In this document: in pieces, positions 40,887 through 50,122 of the stretch
Layout: every line of letters starts with the position of its first letter
Position numbering within the stretch: position 1 is the stretch's first letter
Assembly (NCBI GenBank): GCA_937975725.1
Contig: CALJUL010000026.1
Span: forward strand, 54,754-118,753
From: an uncultured Pseudoxanthomonas sp.
GTDB taxonomy: Bacteria > Pseudomonadota > Gammaproteobacteria > Xanthomonadales > Xanthomonadaceae
Reading direction: 5' to 3'
Length of the DNA stretch: 64,000 nucleotides
Made by a program: the position numbers and the translations under genes
Notes under the pieces: model-generated
What the model was told of the DNA's origin: nothing
Database searches by the model: none
Seen by the model: the letters and a program-made list of their open reading frames with translations, nothing else

Positions 40887-41708
40887 TCAGGCGTTGAACG
40901 CGGCCGCGTAGCCGGAGGCGACGATGGTCTTCTGCAAGGCCTCGGCGACCTTGAGGTTGCCGGCGACGATCTGGCGGGGCAGGGCGGTGCGGCCGTCGAT
41001 CTTGCCCAGCGCCGCGCCGCGGAAGTCGCAGACCTTGCCACCGGCCTCGCGCACCAGCAGCACGCCGGCGGCGATGTCCCAGTCCTTCACGCCGGCCTCG
41101 AAATAGGCGTCCGTGCGGCCGCAGGCCACGTAGGCCAGGTCCAGCGCGGCCGAGCCGGTGCGGCGCACGTCCTCGGCGTGGACCAGCAGTTCGCGCACGC
41201 ATTCCAGTTGCGCGCCGGCGCGGGCGCGCTCGCGCGGCGGGAAGCCGGTGGCGACGACGGTGCCGGCCAGGTCCTTGCGCTCGGCCACGCGGATGCGGCG
41301 CTCGTTGAGCTGCGCGCCGGCGCCGCGGCTGGCGGTGAACAGGTCGTTGCGCAGCGGGTCGAAGATCACCGCGTCGGTCGGTTCGCCGTTGTCCACCAGG
41401 GCGATGGACACGCAGTAGTGCGGGAAGCCGCGCAGGTAGTTGCTGGTGCCGTCCAGCGGATCGATGATGAAGGTGTAGCGGCCGTTGATCTGCGGGCCGC
41501 TTTCCTCGCCGACGAAGCCGTAGTCCGGGTAGGCGCGGCGCAGTTCCTTGATGACGACCTTCTCGGCGTCCGCGTCCACTTCGCTGGCGTAGTCCATCCG
41601 CTCCTTCTGCACCACGTTCAGCGCGTCCAGCTTGTTGATGTTCCGCAGCAGCACGTTGCCTGCCAGGCGGGCGGCCTTGACCATGACGGTGACGACGGGC
41701 TTCTGCAT
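40887..41708 (-). CDS. suhB: Inositol-1-monophosphatase family protein SuhB
   Basis: Protein of 273 residues. It dephosphorylates inositol phosphates; in E. coli SuhB also binds the transcription antitermination complex on rRNA operons. Mg-binding motifs are [13 protein letters not shown] and W-D-I-A-A-G. The ATG at 41708 gives [12 protein letters not shown], like other proteobacterial SuhB. It is divergent from trmJ with 95 bases between the starts. Confidence 0.93.
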   Translation of the reverse strand: MQKPVVTVMVKAARLAGNVLLRNINKLDALNVVQKERMDYASEVDADAEKVVIKELRRAYPDYGFVGEESGPQINGRYTFIIDPLDGTSNYLRGFPHYCVSIALVDNGEPTDAVIFDPLRNDLFTASRGAGAQLNERRIRVAERKDLAGTVVATGFPPRERARAGAQLECVRELLVHAEDVRRTGSAALDLAYVACGRTDAYFEAGVKDWDIAAGVLLVREAGGKVCDFRGAALGKIDGRTALPRQIVAGNLKVAEALQKTIVASGYAAAFNA

Positions 41709-41803
41709 GCGGACGGACCTCTGGACAGGCGTGTGTGGAGCGAACGAGTGGAAAAGAGCGGCACGGCGCGGTGGCCGGCCCGCGCAGTTTACCATTCGTC
41801 CCC

Positions 41804-42604
41804 ATGAACACGCCCGTTTCCGCCGCCGATCCCTTCCCGCGCCAGGCCGCGGGCCGCCTGCGCATCGTCCTGGTGGGCACCCAGCACCCCGGCAACATCG
41901 GCGCGGCCGCGCGCGCGCTGAAGACCATGGGATTGTCGCGGCTGGTGCTGGTGGCGCCGGAGCAGGCGCCGGGCGACGAGGCGTTCCGCCGCGCCGCGGG
42001 CGCCGACGACGTGCTGGCCGCCGCCCCGGTGGTGGCGACCCTGGCCGAGGCCGTGGCCGACTGCCGCTACGTGCTGGGCTGCACGGCCCGCAGCCGACGG
42101 GTGCAACTGGAGGAATTCGCCCCGCGCGAGGCGGGCGCGGCCGCGGTGCGGCAGGCCGCGGAGGGCGGGGAGGTGGCGCTGGTGTTCGGGCGCGAGCGCA
42201 CCGGCCTGAGCAACGAGGAACTGCAACTGTGCCGCGCCACCGTGCACATTCCGGCCAATCCGGAATACAGCTCGCTGAACCTGGCCGCCGCGGTGCAGGT
42301 GCTGGCCTACGAACTGCGGTTGGCGCTGCTGGCCCTGGCGCCCGGCGCCGTCGGCGACGCCGCCGAACGGCACTCCGACGAGGCGCCGGCCAGCCACGCG
42401 CACCTGGAGGGCTTCTTCGCACAACTGGGCGACACGCTGGACGCCATCGACTTCCACAAGGGCCGCACGCCCGATTCGGCGATGCGCAAACTGCGGCGCC
42501 TGTTCCACAAGGCCGACCTGAACGAGCAGGAGGTCAGGCTGCTGCGCGGCATCCTGGCCGACGCCCAGCGGATGGCGCGGCTGGCGCGCGGCGGGGCAGG
42601 CTGA
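41804..42604 (+). CDS. trmJ: tRNA (cytidine/uridine-2'-O-)-methyltransferase TrmJ
   Basis: Protein of 266 residues that methylates the ribose at position 32 of tRNAs. SPOUT-fold motifs are [28 protein letters not shown] and the knot end [15 protein letters not shown]. The suhB-trmJ divergent arrangement is known from other gammaproteobacteria. I chose the ATG at 41804 because homology begins soon after; the longer frame overlaps suhB. Confidence 0.95.
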   Translation: MNTPVSAADPFPRQAAGRLRIVLVGTQHPGNIGAAARALKTMGLSRLVLVAPEQAPGDEAFRRAAGADDVLAAAPVVATLAEAVADCRYVLGCTARSRRVQLEEFAPREAGAAAVRQAAEGGEVALVFGRERTGLSNEELQLCRATVHIPANPEYSSLNLAAAVQVLAYELRLALLALAPGAVGDAAERHSDEAPASHAHLEGFFAQLGDTLDAIDFHKGRTPDSAMRKLRRLFHKADLNEQEVRLLRGILADAQRMARLARGGAG

Positions 42605-42666
42605 ACACTGTCCCCGGATCGGGTTTTCGGCTAGGCTGCCGCCATCGTTTCGGCGGGCTCTTCACG

Positions 42667-43599
42667 TTGCGTACAACCTGGTTCGGCCTGGCGCTGGCCC
42701 TGCTCGGCGCGGCATTGTCTCCCGCCGGCTCCGTGCCCGCCCACGCCGTCGCCGGCGACGACCAGGTGCTCGTGCTCGGCCGCATCAGCGACGATCCGCA
42801 GGCGCACTACGAGCAGCTCAAGCCGCTGCTGGACTACGTGGTGCCGCGCATGCGCGACGTGGGCATCACCGAGGGCCGCATCCTGATGGCCCGCGACGCC
42901 CAGCAGATGACCAGCTACCTGCGCCGCGGCCGGGTGGACTGGGTCACCGAAACCGCCGGCACCGCCATGCGCCTGCAGGAGCGCGCCGGTGCGCGCCCGC
43001 TGCTGATCACCGAACGCGGCGGCGTGAGCCGCTACCACGGCGTGTTCTTCGTCCGCCGCGACAGCGGGCTGGAACGGCTCGACGACCTCAAGGGTCGCAC
43101 GGTGGCCTTCCAGAACACGGCCTCGACCAGCGCCTACTTCGCGCCGGCGGTGTCGCTGATGGACGCGGGGCAGCGCATGGAGATCCTGCTGTCGCCAATG
43201 GATCGGCCGGCGCCGGACAGCGTGGGCTACCTGTTCGCGCGCTCGGAACTCAACATCGCCGCCTGGGTGCACAAGCGACTGGTCGATGCCGGCGTGGTCA
43301 GCAACCTGGACTGGGACGACGTGCGCCGCGTGCCGCCGGCGTTCCGCCGCGACTTCCGCGTGATCCACGAGACCCAGGACTTCCCGCGCGCACTGGAGAT
43401 GGTGCGCGGCGACCTCGATCCCAAGGTCGAGGCGCGCCTGCGCGAAGTGCTGCTGCAGGCCGCCGACGACCCGGCCGCGCGCGAGGCGCTGGCCACGTTC
43501 TTCCGTACCACCCGCTTCCTGCCGGTGGACTCGGCTTCGCAGCAGGCGCTGGACCGCCTGCGCCGCGGCGTGACGCGCGTGCGCGAGCAGATCGAATGA
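42667..43599 (+). CDS. PhnD-like periplasmic phosphate/phosphonate-type binding protein
   Basis: Protein of 310 residues with a signal peptide (L-A-L-A-L-L-G-A-A-L, cleavage near A-H-A). The mature part has the type 2 periplasmic-binding fold of PhnD proteins: Y-E-Q-L-K-P-L-L-D-Y, V-D-W-V-T-E-T-A, Y-H-G-V-F-F-V-R-R-D-S-G and D-L-K-G-R-T-V-A-F-Q. The only suitable start is TTG at 42667, since no ATG or GTG precedes the signal peptide in frame. No ABC permease or ATPase is nearby. Its last four bases (ATGA) overlap a HAMP-GGDEF-EAL gene, so it probably serves as the ligand-sensing subunit of that signalling protein. Confidence 0.83.
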   Translation: MRTTWFGLALALLGAALSPAGSVPAHAVAGDDQVLVLGRISDDPQAHYEQLKPLLDYVVPRMRDVGITEGRILMARDAQQMTSYLRRGRVDWVTETAGTAMRLQERAGARPLLITERGGVSRYHGVFFVRRDSGLERLDDLKGRTVAFQNTASTSAYFAPAVSLMDAGQRMEILLSPMDRPAPDSVGYLFARSELNIAAWVHKRLVDAGVVSNLDWDDVRRVPPAFRRDFRVIHETQDFPRALEMVRGDLDPKVEARLREVLLQAADDPAAREALATFFRTTRFLPVDSASQQALDRLRRGVTRVREQIE

Positions 43600-45716
43600 A
43601 GCGGCTGCGTTTCGGCCTGCAGGCGCGCTTTCTGATCGCCATGGCGATCATGCTGGTGGTGGTCGCCGCGCTGCTGGCCACGCTGCTGCACCGCCAGAAG
43701 GTGATGCAGGCCGAGGTCGCCGAGCTGGGGCGCGACGCCATGCACGGCATGGTGGAGGACAGCCTGCGCCGGCACGGCGAGGCGACGGTGGACCAGTTGG
43801 CCGACGCGCTGGCCAACCCGCTGTACTACTTCGACCTGGACGCGGTGGGCGCGATCGTGCGCTCGGCACAGAAGGAACCCGACGTCAGCTACGTGCTGGT
43901 GTACGACACGCAGGGGCGCATCATCCACGACGGCACCCCGGACATCGCGGTGTACGGCCAGCCGATGACCGACCCGCTAGCCTACGAGGCGATCAACGCG
44001 CGCGCGATGCACACGCAGTGGTCGCCGCAGATCGTCGATGTGTCCGAGCCGGTGATGGTCGGCTCGCTGCGCATCGGCGGCGTGCGGGTGGGCTATTCGG
44101 TGGCCTCGGTGCGCGCCTACGAGGACAAGGCGGTCGATGCCGCGCGGGCGCGGCTCAACGCGCTGGGCGCCCGCCACCTGGGCTGGATCGCGCTGCTGCT
44201 GGCGGCGCTGGTCGCGGCCTGCCTGGCCACCATGGTGTACGTGCAGCGCACCCTGGTGCGGCCGATCCGCCGGCTGGCCCGCGCCGCGCACGACATCGAG
44301 GTGGGCAACTACAACGGCGAGCGCTTGGCCAGCGAGCGCAACGACGAGGTCGGCGAACTGGTGCGCGCCTTCGGCACGATGGCCGACAGCATCGCCCGGC
44401 ACGACCGCGACGTGCGCCGCATGGCCTACACCGATTCGCTGACCGGCCTGACCAACCGGCTGGCCTTCCGCGAGAACCTGGACCACCGCCTGATGATGCT
44501 GCGCGGCGCGGGCCGCCAACTGGCGCTGCTGTTCGCCGACATCGACGATTTCAAGCGCGTCAACGACACCCTGGGCCACGAGGCCGGCGACGAGGTGCTG
44601 CAGCAGTTCGCCCACCGCATCCGCGACGCGGTCGAGCAGATGGGCGGCGACGACGCACTGCTGGCGCGCTTCGGCGGCGACGAGTTCGTCATCCTGATCC
44701 AGGACGGCGACGTGCGCGCCTGCGCCACGCGGCTGGCGGAGAAACTGGTCGCCGAGCTGGGCCGGCCGATCGTGGTGCAGGACCGCCAGGTGTTCCTGGG
44801 CACTTCCATCGGCATCACCCTGTTCCCGGAAGATGCCTCCGGCGCCACCGCGCTGATGAAGAACGGCGACATCGCCATGTACCAGGCCAAGGTGGCCGGC
44901 AAGAACTGCTACCGCTTCTACAGCCGCGCGATGGACCAGGCGGTGGAGCGCCGCGTGCGCATGGAGCAGGAACTGCGCGGCGCCTGGGAGCGCGGCGAAC
45001 TGAGCCTGCTGTACCAGCCGGTGTTCCGGCTGTCCGACAGCCGCATCGTCGGCGCCGAGGCGCTGCTGCGCTGGCAGCATCCCGAGCTGGGCATGGTGGC
45101 GCCGTCGGTATTCATCGATGTGGCCGAGCAGAGCGGGCTGATCGAGAGCATCGGCCCGCGCGTGCTGCGCACGGCCTGCGCCGCCGCCGCGCGCTGGAGC
45201 GCCGACCGCGACGCGCTGGACGCGCTGTTCGTGTCGGTCAACGTGTCGCCGCGGCAACTGCGCAACGGCGACCTGCCCGATGTGGTCGCCGACTGCCTGC
45301 GCGAGACCGGCCTGCCGCCGTCGCGCCTGCACCTGGAACTGACCGAGACCGCGGTGATCGCCGACGAGGCGCACGCCAGCGCGTTGCTGGCCACCCTGCA
45401 CCGCACCGGCGTGAAGGTGTGGCTGGACGATTTCGGTACCGGCTTCTCCGGCCTCAGCCACCTGCGCCGCGTGCCGGTGGACGGAGTGAAGATCGACCGC
45501 AGCTTCATCGCCGACATGCTGCGCGACCCCGATGACCTGGCGCTGACCACGGCGATCATCGCCATGGCGCATTCGCTGGGCATCACCGTGGTCGCCGAGG
45601 GCGTGGAGAAGGAAGGCCAGTTCGACCTGCTGCGCGAGCGCGGCTGCGACCTGGCCCAGGGCTACTGGCTGGGCTACCCGGTGACTGCGGCGGAATTCGC
45701 GCAACTGGTCACCTGA
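43596..45716 (+). CDS. HAMP-GGDEF-EAL cyclic-di-GMP signalling protein
   Basis: Protein of 706 residues. One N-terminal membrane helix (about 13-33), a periplasmic domain of about 165 residues, a second helix (about 198-220), HAMP (R-P-I-R-R-L-A), then GGDEF (about 280-435) and EAL (about 450-700). The GGDEF active site is F-G-G-D-E-F, but the inhibitory RxxD site is absent (G-G-D-D at that place). The EAL domain keeps G-A-E-A-L-L-R, N-V-S, E-L-T-E-T, L-D-D-F-G-T-G, K-I-D-R and E-G-V-E, so phosphodiesterase activity is expected. It is coupled by ATGA overlap to the PhnD-like gene, which suggests the periplasmic domain reads that protein. Confidence 0.93.
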   Translation: MKRLRFGLQARFLIAMAIMLVVVAALLATLLHRQKVMQAEVAELGRDAMHGMVEDSLRRHGEATVDQLADALANPLYYFDLDAVGAIVRSAQKEPDVSYVLVYDTQGRIIHDGTPDIAVYGQPMTDPLAYEAINARAMHTQWSPQIVDVSEPVMVGSLRIGGVRVGYSVASVRAYEDKAVDAARARLNALGARHLGWIALLLAALVAACLATMVYVQRTLVRPIRRLARAAHDIEVGNYNGERLASERNDEVGELVRAFGTMADSIARHDRDVRRMAYTDSLTGLTNRLAFRENLDHRLMMLRGAGRQLALLFADIDDFKRVNDTLGHEAGDEVLQQFAHRIRDAVEQMGGDDALLARFGGDEFVILIQDGDVRACATRLAEKLVAELGRPIVVQDRQVFLGTSIGITLFPEDASGATALMKNGDIAMYQAKVAGKNCYRFYSRAMDQAVERRVRMEQELRGAWERGELSLLYQPVFRLSDSRIVGAEALLRWQHPELGMVAPSVFIDVAEQSGLIESIGPRVLRTACAAAARWSADRDALDALFVSVNVSPRQLRNGDLPDVVADCLRETGLPPSRLHLELTETAVIADEAHASALLATLHRTGVKVWLDDFGTGFSGLSHLRRVPVDGVKIDRSFIADMLRDPDDLALTTAIIAMAHSLGITVVAEGVEKEGQFDLLRERGCDLAQGYWLGYPVTAAEFAQLVT

Positions 45717-45740
45717 GGCGCCCTCCCTCTCTCGGTTCCT

Positions 45741-45911
45741 GTAGGAGCGACGTAAGTCGCGACCGCATACCCTGAAGACCGGGATCACCGATCACGCGGA
45801 TGAAGGCGGATACAGCGACCCATCCTCCAAAGCCCTATCCGCGTTCATCCGCGTGATCCGTGGCAAACGTGCGTTTCCTTTTGTCCCAGTCGCGACTCAC
45901 GTCGCTCCTAC
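45741..45911. repeat. Composite REP doublet
   Basis: Left outer unit GTAGGAGCGACGTAAGTCGC (45741), inverted right outer unit ending CGCTCCTAC at 45911, with the inner palindrome GATCACGCGGATGAAGGCGG / TCATCCGCGTGATCCGTGGC between. It lies between the convergent ends of the GGDEF-EAL gene and exoD. Confidence 0.9.
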
Positions 45912-45960
45912 AGGCGCACGCATGCATACACGTATCGCGCGCAGTGCGGCACGGGTCGGG

Positions 45961-46587
45961 TCAGGACCAGCGGGCGAACAGGTTGGCGGCGAGGTTGGCG
46001 AGGTTGCCGGACAGGAAGCCGAACACGACGATGGCGGCGATCCCCAGTGCCCACGCCACCAGCATCAGTGCGCCGTCGCGTTCCAGCAGCGCCAGTGCGA
46101 ACAGCAGGAGCAGGAAGCCGAACGCGTAGTTGGTGAACGGGATCGGCAGCGCCAGCAGCAGACCAAGCAGTACCAGCAGCAGGCCGGTGAAACAGACCGC
46201 CAGGCGGTGGTCGAGCACGGCCGGCAGGCGCGGGCGCACCAGCTTTTCCAGCCGCCGCAGCCACGGCGCCATGCGCTGGCGGAAGCGCACCAGGGTGCCG
46301 CGGTGCGGCCCGCGGCGGGCCATGAAACGCGGCAGCCACAGCTTGCGCATGCCCAGCAGCAACTGGGCGCCGACCAGGATCACCAGCGGCCCGCCGACCG
46401 CGCCGCCCACGCCGGGGACCGGGATGAAGGCGGGCAGCACGCCCAGGAACAGCAGCATGCCGAAGGCGGCCGGGCCGAAGTCCTTCAGCAGGTCGCCCAG
46501 GCGCAGCACGTCGTCCGGATCGCCGTTGGAGAAACCCTCCAGCAGCACGGCGGTGCTCGTATGGGATGGTGCGTCGTGGTCGGCCAT
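45961..46587 (-). CDS. ExoD-family exopolysaccharide-related membrane protein
   Basis: Protein of 208 residues. It matches the ExoD family, first found through exopolysaccharide mutants of rhizobia; the biochemical role is unknown. It has the conserved F-G-M-L-L-F-L-G-V-L-P-A-F-I-P-V-P-G and later F-T-N-Y-A-F-G-F-L-L-L, with four or five membrane helices. It is three bases downstream of the CNNM-type transporter gene and so probably in one operon with it. Confidence 0.85.
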   Translation of the reverse strand: MADHDAPSHTSTAVLLEGFSNGDPDDVLRLGDLLKDFGPAAFGMLLFLGVLPAFIPVPGVGGAVGGPLVILVGAQLLLGMRKLWLPRFMARRGPHRGTLVRFRQRMAPWLRRLEKLVRPRLPAVLDHRLAVCFTGLLLVLLGLLLALPIPFTNYAFGFLLLLFALALLERDGALMLVAWALGIAAIVVFGFLSGNLANLAANLFARWS

Positions 46588-46590
46588 GCG

Positions 46591-47928
46591 TCAGGCTGCC
46601 ACGTCCTCGCCGTCGCTCTCCGGTAGCCGCTGCAGCAGCAGCTTGTCGATGCGTGCGCCGTCCAGGTCTACCACCTCGAAGCGCCAGCCGGCCCATTCCA
46701 GCCGCTCGCCCACGTGCGGGATGCGGCCGAAGCGCTCGATCATCATGCCGGCCAGCGTGTTGTATTCGTCGTCGTCCGGCAGCGCCACGCCGCCGAGCAG
46801 CTCGCGCAGGTCGTCGTTGGGCAGCGAGCCGTCCACCAGCAGCGAGCCGTCCTCGCGCACCACCACCAGCGGCGCGTCCTCGGTGTTCTCGGCGGCCTGC
46901 AGGCGGCCGACCACGGCGCCCATCAGGTCGCTCTGGGTGACCAGGCCCTGGATCTCGCCGTATTCGTCCACCACCAGCGCCAGCGACTGCTGTTCCTCGC
47001 GGAAGATCTCCAGCAGCTTCATCGCGTGGGTGGATTCGGAGACGAACAGCGGCTCGCGCAGCTTGATGAACAGGTCCGGCTTGTCGACGCCGAAGCGGTC
47101 CAGCAGCGACTTGACCTCCAGCACGCCGACCACGTCCTGGTCGCTGCCGCGGTAGACCGGGAAGCGCGAGAACGCCGACTCGTGCATGGTCTGCAGGTTC
47201 TCTTCGTAGGGCGCGGCGGTGTCCAGCCAGACGATCTTCTTGCGCGGCGTCATCAGGCTGTCGGCGGTGCGGTCGCCCAGCCGCAGCACGCGGTTGACCA
47301 TGTTGCGCTCGTCGGCGTCGATGACGCCGGCCTCGTGCCCTTCGGACACGAGCATGCGGATTTCTTCCTCACTGATGGTGGTCGCTTCGTCCTTGCCCAG
47401 GCCCAGCAGGCGCAGGACCAGGCGGGTGCTGTGGGAAAGCAGCCAGACGAAAGGGAAGGCGACCTTTGCCAGCCAGCCCATCGGAATGGCGGCGAAGCCC
47501 GCGATCTTTTCCGGCGCGATGATCGCCAGGCGTTTCGGTACCAGCTCACCGAAGATCAGGGTGAGGAAGGTGATCAAGGCCACGGCCAGCGTCTTGCCTA
47601 TCAGCTCCGACCAGGGCTGCGGCTCGCCGACGAGGGCGAAAGTGGCCGAAAGCGACGGGAATACCCCCTGTAGCCAGCCGGCGATGGCCATGCCGATGGC
47701 TTCGCCGCCGAACAGGCCGGTAAGGATGCCGATCAGAGTGATGCCGATCTGCACCGTGGAGAGGAAATTCTCGGGCTTCTCGGACAGGTCCAGTGCGCGC
47801 TGGGCGCGATGGCTGGTCTGTGCCATCTGCTTGAGGCGGCTCTTGCGCGAAGTCATGACCGACATCTCGGACATGGCGAAGAAGCCGTTCAGCAGCACGA
47901 GGGCGAAAACAACGATCAGCTCAAGCAC
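46591..47928 (-). CDS. CNNM/CBS-domain membrane protein (hemolysin C/CorC family)
   Basis: Protein of 445 residues: an N-terminal CNNM membrane domain (about 1-190, with N-G-F-F-A-M-S-E-M-S and F-G-E-L-V-P-K-R), two CBS domains (about 205-335, including F-P-V-Y-R-G and L-A-L-V-V-D-E-Y-G) and the C-terminal CorC_HlyC domain (about 350-435). Proteins of this layout include YtfL/PaeA-type exporters and Mg-linked transporters. Despite the historical hemolysin name, toxin activity is not implied. The first gene of a pair with exoD. Confidence 0.92.
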   Translation of the reverse strand: MLELIVVFALVLLNGFFAMSEMSVMTSRKSRLKQMAQTSHRAQRALDLSEKPENFLSTVQIGITLIGILTGLFGGEAIGMAIAGWLQGVFPSLSATFALVGEPQPWSELIGKTLAVALITFLTLIFGELVPKRLAIIAPEKIAGFAAIPMGWLAKVAFPFVWLLSHSTRLVLRLLGLGKDEATTISEEEIRMLVSEGHEAGVIDADERNMVNRVLRLGDRTADSLMTPRKKIVWLDTAAPYEENLQTMHESAFSRFPVYRGSDQDVVGVLEVKSLLDRFGVDKPDLFIKLREPLFVSESTHAMKLLEIFREEQQSLALVVDEYGEIQGLVTQSDLMGAVVGRLQAAENTEDAPLVVVREDGSLLVDGSLPNDDLRELLGGVALPDDDEYNTLAGMMIERFGRIPHVGERLEWAGWRFEVVDLDGARIDKLLLQRLPESDGEDVAA

Positions 47929-48136
47929 GGGAGCCTCCGTTCACGATGGGAGGGCCGGCAGGGCGGGCGGGTGTCTGCCGCGGCGGGCAGTGGGGGGAAG
48001 TAGGGTCGTCGTCCATAGGGTGCACCCGGCGGGCGCGGGGCGAGTTTAGCAAACGCCCGGGCGGGTGCAGGGGCCAACCTGAACGAGCCGTTGGGCCGGC
48101 GCCGGCCCGGCCCGGCGGCCTCCGGGCTGTCCGTGG

Positions 48137-48154
48137 CAGTCATGGAGCGGTCAT
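48137..48154 (+). promoter_or_regulatory. Pho-box-like site upstream of the phosphate uptake genes
   Basis: CAGTCAT-GGAG-CGGTCAT: two seven-base near copies of CTGTCAT with an 11-base period, the architecture of a PhoB box. A third weaker word, CTGTCCG, lies at 48127. CATAAT (48152-48157) overlaps the end. The site is about 50-60 bases upstream of the DUF47-Pit start, where a PhoB-controlled promoter would be expected. Confidence 0.5.
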
Positions 48155-48200
48155 AATTCCACCCCTGAAGCCGTCCATCCCGTGACGGTGGGACCGCCCG

Positions 48201-48827
48201 ATGTTCTCCCTGCAGACGATCTTCGGCTCCGGCCAGCAGTTCTACACCCTGCTGGACGAGGCCGCCCAAGCCGCCCACGACAGCACCAAGGCCCTGCACG
48301 CCATGATGAAGGCGACCGATCGCCAGCCGGCGCTGGACGCCTTCAAGCTGGCGCGCCTGCGCGAGCGTGCGGCCTCGGACAAGATCGGCAAGGCGCTGGT
48401 GGAGAGCTTCATCACCCCCATCGAGCGCGAGGACATCGAGGCGCTGGGCTCGGCGCTGTACAAGATCCCCAAGCAGGTGGAGAAGTTCGCCGACCGCTAC
48501 TCGCTGGCGGTCCAGCACCTGGACGGCATCGACTTCGCGCCGCGCGCGGCGATGCTGGAGCAGGCGGCCGCGGTGGTGGTGGAGATGGTCCACGAGATCC
48601 GCTCGATGAACATCGACCGCATGACCGCGCTCAACGAGAAGCTGCGGGCGATCGAGAACGAGGCCGACCGGCTGATGCTGGAGCTGTACCGCGACATCTA
48701 TTCCGGCCGCCTGGACCACCTGCAGATGTTCCTGCTGAAGGAGTTCTTCGAGATCCTGGAGAAGGCCATCGACCGCTGCCGCGAGGCCGGCGTGGTGGCG
48801 TACCAGATCGTGCTGAAGAATTCGTGA
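48201..48827 (+). CDS. DUF47 (PhoU-like) accessory protein of the Pit transporter
   Basis: Protein of 208 residues, all-helical, of the DUF47/TIGR00153 family. Members are encoded next to Pit transporters and resemble PhoU. Visible landmarks are F-I-T-P-I-E-R-E-D-I-E-A-L (residues about 75-87), D-R-Y and the E-N-E-A-D-R metal-binding-type motif. The start ATG has GGTGGGA upstream. The gene ends 13 bases before pit, forming a two-gene operon for low-affinity phosphate transport. Confidence 0.92.
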   Translation: MFSLQTIFGSGQQFYTLLDEAAQAAHDSTKALHAMMKATDRQPALDAFKLARLRERAASDKIGKALVESFITPIEREDIEALGSALYKIPKQVEKFADRYSLAVQHLDGIDFAPRAAMLEQAAAVVVEMVHEIRSMNIDRMTALNEKLRAIENEADRLMLELYRDIYSGRLDHLQMFLLKEFFEILEKAIDRCREAGVVAYQIVLKNS

Positions 48828-48840
48828 CGGAGCCAGCACC

Positions 48841-49962
48841 ATGCTGACCCTCGTGCTGGTGGTGATCCTGGCCGCGCTCGTCTTCGAGTTCATCAACGGT
48901 TTCCACGACACCGCCAATTCCATCGCCACTGTGGTGGCCACCAAGGTGCTGTCGCCGGGCCAGGCCATCGTGCTGGCCGCCGGCACCAACCTGATCGGCG
49001 CGTTCATGGGCACCGCGGTGGCCAAGACCATCGCCTCCGGGCTGGTCGACACCGAGGTGGTCAACGTGACCTCGCAGGTGCTGATCTGCACGCTGCTGGG
49101 CGCGATCATCTGGAACCTGATCACCTGGTGGCGCGGCCTACCGTCCTCGTCCTCGCACGCGCTGATCGGCGCGTTGTGCGGCGCGGCGCTGGCGGCCTCG
49201 CAGAACAACTGGGCCTCGCTGATCTGGTCCAGGGCCGGCGACGCGGACTGGACCACCAACAAAGGCCTGTTGTGGAAGGTGGTGGTGCCGATGGTCACCT
49301 CGCCGCTGGCGGGCTTCCTGCTGGGCGTGACCATCATCTCGCTGCTCTACCTGGTCATCGCCTCGATGATGAAGGCCGGCGGTCCGTTGGCGCGGATGGC
49401 CAAGCCGCGCTGGGTCAACGCTTTCTTCGGCAAGGCGCAACTGGTGTCCGCCGGCTACATGGGCTTCGCCCACGGCCGCCAGGACGCGCAGAAGACCATG
49501 GGCATCATCGCCCTGTCGCTGTTCGCCGCGCAGTCGGCCGGTACGCTGGACGACCTGCCGTCGTGGCTGGCGTTCCTGCACCCGGACGGCGGCAAGGACG
49601 ACATCGACACCTGGGTCATCGCGACCTGCGCCCTGGTGATGGCCGCGGGCACCGCCGCCGGCGGCTGGCGCATCATCAAGACGCTGGGGCACAAGATGGT
49701 GAAGCTGCAGACCATCGACGGCTTCGCCGCGGAAACGGCCTCGGCCACCATCCTGGTGACCGCGGCCCACTTCGGCATGCCGGTCTCCACCACCCACAGC
49801 ATTTCCACCGCGATCATGGGCGTGGGCTTCGCCAAGAATCCGCGTGCGCTGAAGATCGGCGTGATCGAGCGCATCGTGTGGGCATGGCTGCTGACCATCC
49901 CGGCCTCGGGGCTGGTCGCCTACGGTCTGCTGCGCCTGCTGGAAGCATTGGGTCTGACCTGA
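48841..49962 (+). CDS. pit: Low-affinity inorganic phosphate transporter (Pit/PiT family)
   Basis: Protein of 373 residues, an inner-membrane phosphate carrier. It contains both PiT signature repeats, F-I-N-G-F-H-D-T-A-N-S-I-A-T near residue 17 and the C-terminal counterpart with P-V-S-T-T-H-S-I-S near 320. G-L-P-S-S-S-S-H-A-L and G-F-A-H-G-R-Q-D-A-Q-K are further family landmarks. About ten helices. It is encoded behind its DUF47 partner and followed by a hairpin terminator. Confidence 0.95.
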   Translation: MLTLVLVVILAALVFEFINGFHDTANSIATVVATKVLSPGQAIVLAAGTNLIGAFMGTAVAKTIASGLVDTEVVNVTSQVLICTLLGAIIWNLITWWRGLPSSSSHALIGALCGAALAASQNNWASLIWSRAGDADWTTNKGLLWKVVVPMVTSPLAGFLLGVTIISLLYLVIASMMKAGGPLARMAKPRWVNAFFGKAQLVSAGYMGFAHGRQDAQKTMGIIALSLFAAQSAGTLDDLPSWLAFLHPDGGKDDIDTWVIATCALVMAAGTAAGGWRIIKTLGHKMVKLQTIDGFAAETASATILVTAAHFGMPVSTTHSISTAIMGVGFAKNPRALKIGVIERIVWAWLLTIPASGLVAYGLLRLLEALGLT

Positions 49963-50014
49963 GCGGGCGGGCCGCGGAACGGCCCTGCCGGACGCGGCGG
50001 GTGCAGACACGGCA

Positions 50015-50038
50015 AAGGGCGGGCCACAACCCGCCCTT
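50015..50038 (+). terminator. Terminator hairpin after pit
   Basis: Nine-pair stem AAGGGCGGG (50015-50023) with CCCGCCCTT (50030-50038) and loop CCACAA. The T-run is only two bases, so termination may depend on the stem's strength. It could also serve the convergent gene at 50123-50533. Confidence 0.75.
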
Positions 50039-50122
50039 CATCGTGTCCGAAGGTGGGATTCGCACCGGCGTGGCCGGTGCCTGCTTTTCAGCAGGAGCGG
50101 TACGCGATCCCGGCGCCGCGCT

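Noticed and set aside
46591..47928. Possible hemolysin
   Set aside because: The hemolysin C label is historical; the CNNM-CBS-CorC_HlyC layout points to a transporter or ion-homeostasis protein.
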